Source: an uncultured Nostocoides sp. (lineage in GTDB: Bacteria; Actinomycetota; Actinomycetes; Actinomycetales; Dermatophilaceae). From it: DNA of 24,296 nucleotides. The stretch spans positions 1 to 24,296 of the forward strand of contig CAKZIH010000231.1 in assembly GCA_936931335.1 (NCBI GenBank), written 5' to 3'. The notes under the pieces were generated by a model. That model did not search any database. It saw only the letters and a program-made list of their open reading frames with translations, and was not told the DNA's origin. The position numbers and the translations under genes were made by a program. Positions 15,983-23,156 of the stretch are shown piece after piece (position 1 is the stretch's first letter; the number at the start of each line of letters is the position of its first letter).

Positions 15983-17464
15983 TCAGTCGCCGGTGGGCAA
16001 CCCGAAGATCGTGCGGTGCCAGTCCTTGTGTGCCACCGCGGTGCGGTCGAACATCACATGCTTGATCGTCGTGTAGTCGTCGAAGGAGTAGGTCGACATG
16101 TCCTTGCCGAAGCCGGACTGCTTGACCCCGCCGTGCGGCATCTCGCTGATGATCGGGATGTGGTCGTTGACCCAGACGCACCCGGCCCGGATCGTCGCGG
16201 TCGCCGTCAGCGCCCGGTAGACATCGCGGGTCCACACCGAGGCCGCCAGCCCGTATGCCGTGTCGTTCGCCATCGCCAGCGCCTCCTCGTCGGAGTCGAA
16301 GGGGCTGACCGTCAGCACCGGGCCGAAGATCTCCTCCACCCAGGCCGCGGTCGTCGGGCCCACATCGGCGAGCAGGGTGGGGGCGTAATAGGAGCCGCGG
16401 GCCAAGTCGCCGCCGGGCATGGTGCCGCCGGTGACCACCCGGGCATACGAGCGCGCCGTCTCGACGATCCCGGCGACCCGGTCGCGGTGCGCCATCGAGA
16501 TGAGCGGGCCGAGGTCGGTCTCCGGGTCCGCGGTGGCGCCGAGCCGGACTTGGGCATAGAGATCGGCAACGCCGGCGACGAAGTCGTCATAGAGCGAGCG
16601 ATGGACGATGGCGCGAGCGGCGGCGGTGCAGTCCTGGCCGGTGTTGATCAGGCTGCCAGCGACGGCGCCGTGAATCGCCGCCTCCAGGTCGGCATCGTCG
16701 TGGACGACGAAGGGCGCCTTGCCCCCGAGCTCGAGGTGAACCCGCTTGGCGGTGGTGGCCGCCGCCTCCAGGACGGTGCGACCCACGGCCGTGGACCCGG
16801 TGAAGGAGACCATGTCGACATCGGGATAGCGCAGCAGCGGCGCCCCCGCACCCACCCCGGTTCCCACCACGACGTTGACGACCCCATCCGGCAGCCCAGC
16901 GGCCTGCGCGGCCTCGGCAAACATCAGCGAGGTGAGCGGGGTGAGTTCGGCCGGCTTGAGGACGATGGTGTTGCCCGCGGCGATCGCCGGCAGCACCTTC
17001 CACGCGGCCATCTGCAGGGGGTAGTTCCACGGTGCCACGGACCCGATGACCCCGACCGGCTCGCGCCGAATGCTGCTGGTGTGATCGGCGGAGTACTCCC
17101 CGCTCGCCTTGCCCTCCAGATTGCGCGCGGCACCGGCGAAGAAGGCGATGTTGTCGATCGTCCCGGGCACATCGAACTCCCGGGCCAACCGGATCGGCTT
17201 GCCCGCCTGGCGGCTCTCGACCTGCGCGAACTCCTCTGCGCGACTTTCCAGTTCGGCCGCGAACCGGGTCAGCACGCCGGAGCGCTCGCCCGGCGTTGCC
17301 CCCGCCCAGCCCGGGTATGCCGCCCGCGCCGCCGCCACCGCGGCATCCACCTCGCCGGCCCCACCGGCCGGGAAGCTCGTCACCGTTTCTCCGGTGGACG
17401 GGTCGAGGACGGTCAGGTCCGGGCCGTTGCCTTGGCGGCGCTCACCATTGATGAACTGGGTCAC
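15983..17464 (-). CDS. NAD(P)+-dependent aldehyde dehydrogenase, probably aminobutyraldehyde/betaine aldehyde type
   Basis: This 493-residue enzyme oxidises an aldehyde to the acid with NAD(P)+. Catalytic Cys279 is in NTGQDCTAAAR and the general base Glu245 is in LELGGKAP; their spacing of 34 residues is the family standard. The nucleotide-binding FTGSTAVGR motif and PWNYPLQMA are also present. The C-terminal sequence KQSGFGKDMSTYSFDDYTTIKHVM is close to gamma-aminobutyraldehyde dehydrogenases of putrescine breakdown, and betaine aldehyde dehydrogenase is the main alternative. The protein starts MTQFINGERRQG, a normal ALDH N terminus, at a GTG. The longer open frame upstream runs through the tRNA and its terminator and is not coding. 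A TANNNT box 6 bases before the GTG suggests a leaderless transcript that begins after the tRNA terminator. An exporter gene follows. Confidence 0.92.
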   Translation of the reverse strand: MTQFINGERRQGNGPDLTVLDPSTGETVTSFPAGGAGEVDAAVAAARAAYPGWAGATPGERSGVLTRFAAELESRAEEFAQVESRQAGKPIRLAREFDVPGTIDNIAFFAGAARNLEGKASGEYSADHTSSIRREPVGVIGSVAPWNYPLQMAAWKVLPAIAAGNTIVLKPAELTPLTSLMFAEAAQAAGLPDGVVNVVVGTGVGAGAPLLRYPDVDMVSFTGSTAVGRTVLEAAATTAKRVHLELGGKAPFVVHDDADLEAAIHGAVAGSLINTGQDCTAAARAIVHRSLYDDFVAGVADLYAQVRLGATADPETDLGPLISMAHRDRVAGIVETARSYARVVTGGTMPGGDLARGSYYAPTLLADVGPTTAAWVEEIFGPVLTVSPFDSDEEALAMANDTAYGLAASVWTRDVYRALTATATIRAGCVWVNDHIPIISEMPHGGVKQSGFGKDMSTYSFDDYTTIKHVMFDRTAVAHKDWHRTIFGLPTGD

Positions 17465-17470
17465 CCGGCG

Positions 17471-17476
17471 AGCGTA
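17471..17476 (-). promoter_or_regulatory. Candidate -10 box for the aldehyde dehydrogenase
   Basis: The minus strand reads TACGCT here and 6 bases separate it from the GTG at 17464, again predicting a leaderless message. No Shine-Dalgarno is present. The box sits just downstream of the tRNA terminator, where a new promoter would be needed. Confidence 0.45.
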
Positions 17477-17496
17477 GTACGCACGCGCCGTACGAC

Positions 17497-17528
17497 AGAA
17501 GGCTCCCAGCATCAGCTGGGAGCCTTCT
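17497..17528 (-). terminator. Terminator hairpin after tRNA-Glu
   Basis: This is a perfect 14-bp stem (17497-17510 with 17515-17528) closed by the tetraloop ATCA on the plus strand. It begins 6 bases after the tRNA 3' end. It lacks a T-run, as many high-GC actinobacterial terminators do. It would end the tRNA transcript before the aldehyde dehydrogenase promoter. Confidence 0.8.
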
Positions 17529-17533
17529 CGATG

Positions 17534-17606
17534 TACCCCGTACGGGATTTGAACCCGTGTTACCGCCGTGAGAGGGCGGCGTCCTAGGCCGCTAGACGAA
17601 CGGGGC
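17534..17606 (-). tRNA. tRNA-Glu (anticodon CUC)
   Basis: The 73-base gene folds into a complete cloverleaf. The acceptor stem is GCCCCGT with ACGGGGT (a G-T pair at the first position), with discriminator A and no encoded CCA. The anticodon arm is CCGCC-CTCTCAC-GGCGG, giving anticodon CTC, which reads GAG, the main Glu codon here. The T arm is ACGGG-TTCAAAT-CCCGT. The D arm contains TAGCGGCCTAGGA. The sequence is very close to the common actinobacterial tRNA-Glu. Confidence 0.97.
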
Positions 17607-17612
17607 GCAGGA

Positions 17613-17640
17613 CGTTCGCGGCGAATTCTCGACGCGAACG
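17613..17640. repeat. Inverted repeat just upstream of the tRNA gene
   Basis: CGTTCGCG (17613-17620) and CGCGAACG (17633-17640) are perfect 8-bp inverted arms around a 12-base spacer. The element begins 6 bases before the tRNA 5' end, so it would fold in the 5' leader of the tRNA precursor or mark a protein site in the promoter. Its role is unknown. Confidence 0.55.
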
Positions 17641-17780
17641 CAAGGAACTCTACACAAGTTGCGCCCCGATGCAGAATCCGGGCCCGTATGACGCTCGCCA
17701 TACCGGGGTGCCCGGCCCGCCTGCGGACCTGCACGACCCGCCCAGCCCCGCCGCCGCGACGAACGTGCGAGAGTGGACAT

Positions 17781-18182
17781 ATGAGCGAGACCACGAACGC
17801 CGCCGACGCCAACCCCGCGGCCGAGCGCTCCACGCCTCGGATCGCCCACCTCACCCTCAACGACAGCTTCGTCGAGCGTCTCGACGCGGACCAGTTGCGG
17901 GGCTATCTCGAGGCCATCGTTGCGGTCTCGCGGCAGGGCGACTCGGACGAGGAGACCATTGCCGCCGATCTGCGCCAGCGCATGGACGCCGCCGGCGTCG
18001 TGCTGCCCGAGGAGTCCTACCGCAACCTGGCCCGACAGGTGCACGGCGGTGTGGATGTCGCGATCAGCACCGACAGCGGCCGGGTCCTCTATGGCGATCC
18101 CAACCTGGACATCGAGACCCACGAGCCGGCCGTGCGCGGCAGCGACGACCCGGAGAGTTCCGACCGCCCCTTCTACTCCTGA
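17781..18182 (+). CDS. Small acidic hypothetical protein
   Basis: I do not recognise this 133-residue protein. It is acidic and soluble, without signal peptide or membrane segment. The first 20 or so residues are Ala/Glu/Ser/Thr-rich and probably disordered. Residues 25-100 look folded, with helices around FVERLDADQLRGYLEAIVAVSR and the segment LPEESYRNLARQVHGGVDVAI, followed by DSGRVLYGDP. The tail is Asp/Ser/Pro-rich. The third-position GC bias is strong in this frame, which supports real coding. It stands alone between the minus-strand tRNA and convergent purL. A weak purine-rich GAGAG lies about 8 bases before the ATG at 17781. A regulator or adaptor is conceivable, but nothing in the sequence shows a function. 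Confidence 0.75.
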   Translation: MSETTNAADANPAAERSTPRIAHLTLNDSFVERLDADQLRGYLEAIVAVSRQGDSDEETIAADLRQRMDAAGVVLPEESYRNLARQVHGGVDVAISTDSGRVLYGDPNLDIETHEPAVRGSDDPESSDRPFYS

Positions 18183-18185
18183 GTC

Positions 18186-18228
18186 GAGTAACGCCGCCCG
18201 GTCGACCCGCGTCGACCGGGCGCTACTC
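18186..18228. terminator. Bidirectional terminator between the small gene and purL
   Basis: A perfect 11-bp stem, GCCCGGTCGAC (18196-18206) with its complement (18211-18221), has a CCGC loop and is extended by outer arms GAGTA/TACTC after a small internal bulge. It lies between two convergent stops, 3 bases after the small gene and 13 bases after the end of purL on the other strand, so it can serve both transcripts. Confidence 0.85.
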
Positions 18229-18241
18229 AGTTGGCTAGACC

Positions 18242-21200
18242 TCAGTCGACCCAGACCCGGGCATTGCGGAACATCCGCAGCCACGGGCTGGGTCGATCGA
18301 TCGGGCCGGAGGTCCACGACATTTGGGCATTGCGCTGCACCCGCTCCGGGTGCGGCATCATCGCGGTGAACCGGCCGTCGGGCGTGGTCACCGCGGTTAG
18401 CCCGTCCGGGGAGCCATTGGGGTTCGCCGGATAGCTTGCGGCCACGGCGCCGAGCCCATCGACGAACCGGGCTGCGCGACATACGGACTCGGGGTCGCCT
18501 TGGGCGGCGAAATCCGCGAAACCCTCGCCGTGTGCAACCGCGATCGGCAACCGGCTGCCGGCCATCCCGGCGAAAAAGATCGACGGCGAGTCCAGGATCT
18601 CCACCATCGACAGGCGCGCCTCATACTGCTCCGAGCCGTTGCGGGTGAAGCGCGGCCAGGCCTGCGCACCGGGGATCACCCCGGCGAGCGCGGCGAACAT
18701 CTGCGCGCCATTGCAGATCCCCAGGCCGAAGGTGTCCGGGCGGTCGACAAAGGCGCGGAAGGCCTCGGTCAACCCCGGATGGAAGAGCACCGAACGAGCC
18801 CAGCCTTCGCCGGCACCGAGGGTGTCGCCATAGGAGAACCCCCCGCAGGCCACCAGCCCGGTGAACTCGGCCAGATCGGCTCGCCCGGCCATCAGATCGC
18901 TCATGTGCACGTCGTATGCCGCGAATCCCGCCGCGTCGAAGGCGTAGGCGGTCTCCACATGGGAGTTGACCCCCTGCTCGCGCAGGATCGCCACCCTGGG
19001 CCGGGCGCCCAGGTTGAGGTAAGGGGCGGCAATGTCCTCATCCGGGTCGAACGTCGGGGCCACCACCAGGGCCGTATGCGGTTGGCCCACCTCGGTCACC
19101 TGGGCGTGCTCCTGCGCCGCGCCCTCGGGGTTGTCCCGCAGCGTGGCGATGGCCGTGGAGACGTGATCCCAGGCGGCGATGAGCTCCGACAAGGGTTCGT
19201 CGAGCAGTTCCCGGTCACCGGAGGAAATGCGCACCCGGGCATCGGTATTCGTCGCGCCGACGAGTTGGGTGAGTTCGCGTAGACCGTGCTCGTCGAGGAT
19301 GGTGAGCGCCTCGATGGCCCGCTCGGCCGGGATCGCCACGAGCATCCCGAGTTCCTCCGCGAAGAGGGCGCTGACCGGGGTCTCGGGGTCCGCCATACCG
19401 GAGAGGTCGACATCGATCCCGACACCACCGGCGAAGGCCATCTCGCACAGGGACGCCCACAGACCACCATCGGAACGGTCGTGGTATGCCGCCAGGATTC
19501 CCTTGTCCCGCAAAGCATTCACCGCAGAGACCGCGGAGACCAGGCGGGCCGGGTCGTCCACGTCGGGGACGGTGGCGCCATACGCCGAGTGCACCTGGGC
19601 GAGCACGGACCCACCGATGCGGTGTTGCCCCGCACCGAGGTCGAGCAGGATCAAGACCTGGCCCGGCCCGGCCTGGGGGGTGAGGGTGCCGCGAACATCG
19701 TCGAGCGCCGCGAATGCGGTGACCACGAGAGAGACCGGAGAGGTGACCTGACGGGTTTGTCCCGTCTCGTCGCTCCAGCGGCTGCGCATGGAGAGGGAGT
19801 CCTTGCCGACGGGAACCCCGATGCCCAGTTGTGGGCACAGTTCCATGGCCACGGCGTGGACGGTGTCATAGAGCGCCGCGTCCTCGCCGGGCTCGCCGCA
19901 GGCGGCCATCCAGTTGCAGGACAGCTTGATCCGCTCCAGAGAGATCGGGGCGGCGAGCAGATTGGTAATCGCCTCGCCCACCGCCATCCGGCCCGACGCC
20001 GGAGCATCAATGGCGGCCAGGGGCATCCGCTCACCGGTGGCCATCGCCTCGCCGGCCAGCCCCGCGTGGTCGGCCAGGGTCACCGCGACATCGGCGACCG
20101 GGACCTGCCAGGGGCCGACCATCTGATCGCGGTGGGTCAGCCCGCCGACCGTCCGGTCGGCGATGGTGATCAGGAAGCGCTTGCTGGCCACCGTGGGGTG
20201 GCGCAACACCGCATACGCCGCCTCGCGCACATCGATGTCGGCCGGGTCGAAATCGTCGCCCCGGCGGGTCACCCGCGCATCCGTGCGGGTCATCCGCGGG
20301 GGCTTGCCGAGCAGGACCTCCATGGGCAGGTCCACCGGCTGCCCGGCCTCGCCGGCCGGGTCGCCCGCACCGCCCTCGAGCACCAGCTCGCCGTCCGAAC
20401 TGGCCACTCCGACAACGGCAAACGGGCAGCGTTCGCGCTCGGCGATAGCCGCCACGCGCTCCAGCGACTCCGGTGCGATGGCGAGCACATAGCGTTCCTG
20501 GCTCTCATTGCACCAGATCTCGACCGGGGAGAGCCCGGACTCCTCCAGCGGCACCGCGGACAGGTCGAAGCGTGCCCCCAACCCGGCGTCGTGGACGAGC
20601 TCGGGGAAGGCGTTGGACAACCCGCCCGCGCCGACATCGTGGATGGCGAGGATGGGGTTGTCCGCGCCGAGCGACCAGCAGTGGGTGATGACTTCCTGGG
20701 CTCGGCGCTGGATCTCGGGGTTGCCGCGCTGAACGGAGTCGAAGTCGAGGTGCGCGGCATTGGTGCCGGCGGCGAGCGAGGAAGCCGCCCCGCCGCCCAT
20801 ACCGATCCGCATACCGGGCCCGCCCAACTGGACCAGCAGGGTGCCGGCCGGGAAGGCGATCTTGGTGACCTGGTCGGCGTCGATGGACCCGAGGCCACCC
20901 GCGCTCATGATCGGCTTGTGGTAGCCGCGGCGCACCCCGTCGACGCTCTGCTCGTAGACGCGGAAGAAGCCGCCGACGCCCGGGCGGCCGAACTCATTGT
21001 TGAAGGCGGCGGCGCCGATCGGGCCGTCGATCATGATGTCGAGCGGGCTGGCGATGTGGTCCGGGGCGCCGAAATCCTCGCTCTCCCAGGGTTCTTCGGC
21101 ACCCGGCAGGCGCAGATTGGAGACCGCGAAGCCAGTGACCCCGGCCTTGGGCACCGATCCGCGACCGGTCGCACCCTCGTCCCGGATCTCACCGCCGGCG

Positions 21201-22159
21201 CCGGTGGCCGCCCCCGGGAAGGGCGAGATGGCCGTGGGGTGGTTGTGCGTCTCCACCTTCATCAGAACGTGAACCTCGCCCTCGCGGGCGGCATACCGGC
21301 TCGGCCCGTCCGGCGCGCCCTCGGGCAGCCAACGAGTGCGCCGACCCCCGGCCATCACCGAGGCATTGTCCTTATAGGCGACGACCGTCCCCTGACCGGA
21401 CACCTGCTCGGTATGGCGGATCATCCCAAACAGCGAATGCGGTTGCGGCACACCGTCGATGACGAAGTCGGCGTTGAAGATCTTGTGCCGGCAGTGCTCG
21501 GAGTTCGCCTGGGCGAACATGGTCAACTCGACATCGCTCGGGTTGCGCCCGAGAGTGGTAAAGGCGTCCAGCAGGTAGTCGATCTCATCGTCCGAGAGCG
21601 CCAGCCCATATGCCGTGTCCGCCTCCTCCAGCGCGGCCCGGCCGCGGCCCAGCACGTCCACCCGTTGCATGGGCGGGGCCTCGCGTTCGGTGAACAGCGC
21701 TGCCGCAGAGTCCACATCGGGCAGCGCTGATTCGGTCATCCGGTCGTGCAGCAGCTCGGCACAGGCCGCCCAGTCGGCCTCGCTCAGCTCATCGCCGATA
21801 AGGACATATTCGCTCACCCGCTCGACCCGACGGATCGGGACACCGCAGTTGTGCGCGATATCGGTGGCCTTGCTCGACCAGGGCGAAATGGTGCCCACCC
21901 GCGGGGTGACCACCACGCGCACCCCGGCGCTGGCCGGCGGACCGGCATACGGCTCGCCATAGGTGAGCAAGGTGGTGACCGTGGCCAGGGTGGCCTCGTC
22001 GAGCTCGGTGTCCGAGGCGACCCAGTGGACATACCGGGCGTGCACCTCGCGCACTCCCGGGGCCACCGCGTGCAGTCGGGTGAGCAGGGCGCGGGCCCGG
22101 AAATCGGAGAGAGCGTTGCCCCCCGGCACGGTCGTCAGGATCGGCTGGGTGGCAGTCAC
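18242..22159 (-). CDS. purL: Phosphoribosylformylglycinamidine synthase, large single-chain type
   Basis: The 1305-residue enzyme catalyses the fourth step of purine synthesis: FGAR plus glutamine plus ATP gives FGAM plus glutamate, ADP and phosphate. The N-terminal PurS-like domain (about 1-110) contains TISPWSSKATDIAHNCG, nearly the Escherichia coli sequence. The synthase core follows, with FAQANSEHCRHKIFNADF (215-232) and KVETHNHPTAISPFPGAATG. The C-terminal glutamine amidotransferase domain (from about 1035) has Cys1149 in GICNGAQMF and His1270/Glu1272 in PHPERV, so the triad is intact. Length fits the proteobacterial/eukaryotic class of about 1300 residues and not the PurS/PurQ/PurL three-protein form most actinobacteria use. 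The start is a GTG with GAGAAG 8 bases upstream. The acetyltransferase gene ends 15 bases before it on the same strand, so they are likely co-transcribed. No truncation is seen. Confidence 0.97.
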   Translation of the reverse strand: MTATQPILTTVPGGNALSDFRARALLTRLHAVAPGVREVHARYVHWVASDTELDEATLATVTTLLTYGEPYAGPPASAGVRVVVTPRVGTISPWSSKATDIAHNCGVPIRRVERVSEYVLIGDELSEADWAACAELLHDRMTESALPDVDSAAALFTEREAPPMQRVDVLGRGRAALEEADTAYGLALSDDEIDYLLDAFTTLGRNPSDVELTMFAQANSEHCRHKIFNADFVIDGVPQPHSLFGMIRHTEQVSGQGTVVAYKDNASVMAGGRRTRWLPEGAPDGPSRYAAREGEVHVLMKVETHNHPTAISPFPGAATGAGGEIRDEGATGRGSVPKAGVTGFAVSNLRLPGAEEPWESEDFGAPDHIASPLDIMIDGPIGAAAFNNEFGRPGVGGFFRVYEQSVDGVRRGYHKPIMSAGGLGSIDADQVTKIAFPAGTLLVQLGGPGMRIGMGGGAASSLAAGTNAAHLDFDSVQRGNPEIQRRAQEVITHCWSLGADNPILAIHDVGAGGLSNAFPELVHDAGLGARFDLSAVPLEESGLSPVEIWCNESQERYVLAIAPESLERVAAIAERERCPFAVVGVASSDGELVLEGGAGDPAGEAGQPVDLPMEVLLGKPPRMTRTDARVTRRGDDFDPADIDVREAAYAVLRHPTVASKRFLITIADRTVGGLTHRDQMVGPWQVPVADVAVTLADHAGLAGEAMATGERMPLAAIDAPASGRMAVGEAITNLLAAPISLERIKLSCNWMAACGEPGEDAALYDTVHAVAMELCPQLGIGVPVGKDSLSMRSRWSDETGQTRQVTSPVSLVVTAFAALDDVRGTLTPQAGPGQVLILLDLGAGQHRIGGSVLAQVHSAYGATVPDVDDPARLVSAVSAVNALRDKGILAAYHDRSDGGLWASLCEMAFAGGVGIDVDLSGMADPETPVSALFAEELGMLVAIPAERAIEALTILDEHGLRELTQLVGATNTDARVRISSGDRELLDEPLSELIAAWDHVSTAIATLRDNPEGAAQEHAQVTEVGQPHTALVVAPTFDPDEDIAAPYLNLGARPRVAILREQGVNSHVETAYAFDAAGFAAYDVHMSDLMAGRADLAEFTGLVACGGFSYGDTLGAGEGWARSVLFHPGLTEAFRAFVDRPDTFGLGICNGAQMFAALAGVIPGAQAWPRFTRNGSEQYEARLSMVEILDSPSIFFAGMAGSRLPIAVAHGEGFADFAAQGDPESVCRAARFVDGLGAVAASYPANPNGSPDGLTAVTTPDGRFTAMMPHPERVQRNAQMSWTSGPIDRPSPWLRMFRNARVWVD

Positions 22160-22174
22160 CGGCTGTGCTTCTCG

Positions 22175-22945
22175 CTACGCAGTGGGGGCATGGGGACGAT
22201 TGTCCCAGGTGCCGGAAGCGGCGATTAGCTCCGGCAGCCGAGTGCGCTGGCGGCCCTGGCAGTCGAAGTTGTCCGGGGCCAGCCAGGCCGTGTAGCCGGC
22301 GGCGATGGCGGGCCACTCCGCATCGGTGATGGAGAACCAGTCGGTGTCGCGATTACGGCCCTTGTAGACCATGGCGTTGCGGAAGCGCCCCTCATAGGTG
22401 AACCCGAGCCGGGCGGCGGCGGCCCGGCTCGGCGCATTGAGGGAGTCGCATTTCCACTCATACCGGCGGTAACCAAGGTCATCGAAGACATGCCGCGCCA
22501 TCAACGCCATGGCTTCGGTGGCGGCCGTCGTGCGTTGCAGCGCAGAGGAATAGACGATGCCGCCGACCTCCACGCTGCCATTGGCCGGGTCGATGCGCAG
22601 ATAGCTGGCGAAACCCTGCGGCGCCCCATCCGCGGTCCGGATCAGGTGGGCGGCACCATTTGGCCGGCCCCGTTCATTGGCGATGCAGGCATCGAACTCG
22701 GCCCGGCTCATCCGCGGCGAGTAGGGGTAATAAGTCCAGATGCGCGGATCGCTATGCACCACCATCGGTTCGTAGAGCTCCGCGGCGTGCTCGGCTCGCA
22801 GCGGCTCCAGGCGCACATGCTCACCGACCAGGATGGTGGCGACCACGGGCGGGCGGGCCGCCCACCCCGGCACGGGCGGGCCGACCGGCATACCGTGCTC
22901 GTCCTGTCGCGCCTGCTGCTGGGGGTCCTGCGGGGGCACTGTCAC
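22175..22945 (-). CDS. GNAT-family N-acetyltransferase (RimJ/RimL-like)
   Basis: The 256-residue protein has a Pro/Gln-rich, probably flexible N terminus (about 1-35) and then a GNAT domain (about 38-205). The domain shows VGEHVRLEPLRAEHAAEL, the acetyl-CoA-binding segment QRTTAATEA (137-145) and the ending SLNAPSRAAAARLGFTYEGRFR typical of the Acetyltransf_3/COG1670 group. These enzymes transfer acetyl from acetyl-CoA to amino groups of proteins or small molecules; the acceptor cannot be predicted. The C-terminal 50 residues contain TDAEWPAIAAGYTAWL, common in this subgroup. I chose the GTG at 22945 because TAGGAT sits 8 bases upstream; an in-frame GTG two codons later and the longer open frame to 23005 are alternatives. 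The gene precedes purL by 15 bases, yet no functional link to purines is known to me. Confidence 0.85.
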   Translation of the reverse strand: MTVPPQDPQQQARQDEHGMPVGPPVPGWAARPPVVATILVGEHVRLEPLRAEHAAELYEPMVVHSDPRIWTYYPYSPRMSRAEFDACIANERGRPNGAAHLIRTADGAPQGFASYLRIDPANGSVEVGGIVYSSALQRTTAATEAMALMARHVFDDLGYRRYEWKCDSLNAPSRAAAARLGFTYEGRFRNAMVYKGRNRDTDWFSITDAEWPAIAAGYTAWLAPDNFDCQGRQRTRLPELIAASGTWDNRPHAPTA

Positions 22946-22953
22946 GAGTCTCG

Positions 22954-22959
22954 ATCCTA
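22954..22959 (-). promoter_or_regulatory. Candidate -10 box for the acetyltransferase/purL operon
   Basis: TAGGAT on the minus strand ends 8 bases before the GTG at 22945. This suggests a leaderless or near-leaderless transcript that would also carry purL. It is back to back with the riboswitch promoter about 45 bases away. Confidence 0.4.
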
Positions 22960-23004
22960 GGGATGCACCGGCGCCCCCGAGCCGTGGGCCGGGAGCGGGC
23001 GACA

Positions 23005-23010
23005 TACACT
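23005..23010 (+). promoter_or_regulatory. Candidate -10 box for the thiB transcript
   Basis: TACACT fits TANNNT and predicts transcription starting near 23017, a few bases before the riboswitch aptamer, which is the expected geometry. A -35 is not obvious. Confidence 0.5.
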
Positions 23011-23019
23011 GCCCGGACA

Positions 23020-23106
23020 GACAGGGGAGCGCCAGTACGGGGCGCTGAGAGTGCGCGGCAGCGCAGACCCTCGGACCTGATCCGGTTCATACCGGCGTAG
23101 GGAGTC
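23020..23106 (+). promoter_or_regulatory. TPP riboswitch (THI element)
   Basis: The conserved parts of the thiamine pyrophosphate aptamer appear in order: GGGGAGCGCC (23024-23033), the CTGAGAG core (23044-23050), GACCCTCGGACCTGATCCGG (23066-23085) and TTCATACCGGCGTAGGGA (23086-23103). It lies ahead of thiB and inside its transcript. In this class bound TPP lowers expression of the downstream thiamine gene, so uptake would be switched off when thiamine is plentiful. The aptamer boundaries are approximate. Confidence 0.95.
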
Positions 23107-23115
23107 GAGTTTCTC

Positions 23116-23150
23116 CCCGGCATCCGCCGGGCCCTCCAGATCGATGGAGG
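23116..23150 (+). promoter_or_regulatory. Expression platform: two hairpins, the second hiding the thiB ribosome site
   Basis: After the aptamer come hairpin CCCGGC-ATCC-GCCGGG (23116-23131) and hairpin CCTCCA-GATCGA-TGGAGG (23133-23150). The right arm of the second is the Shine-Dalgarno of thiB (GGAGG, 6 bases before the ATG at 23157), so this fold blocks translation. CTCCCC at 23113-23118 is complementary to GGGGAG at the 5' side of the aptamer (23024-23029). That pairing could compete with aptamer folding and with the first hairpin. Control of translation initiation is therefore more likely than termination, for there is no T-run. Confidence 0.7.
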
Positions 23151-23156
23151 CCAGTT

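Noticed and set aside
17465..17860. N-terminal extension of the aldehyde dehydrogenase frame
   Set aside because: It would translate through the tRNA-Glu gene and its terminator; homologues start at MTQFINGE-like sequence.
19286..21730. Plus-strand open frame of 814 codons inside purL
   Set aside because: Antisense shadow of a highly conserved enzyme; composition is Gly/Arg/His-rich without domains.
22178..22215. Possible third copy of the 46-bp palindrome (GCAGTGGGGGCAT)
   Set aside because: Only the left arm matches; the right arm is absent and the stretch is the 3' coding end of the acetyltransferase.
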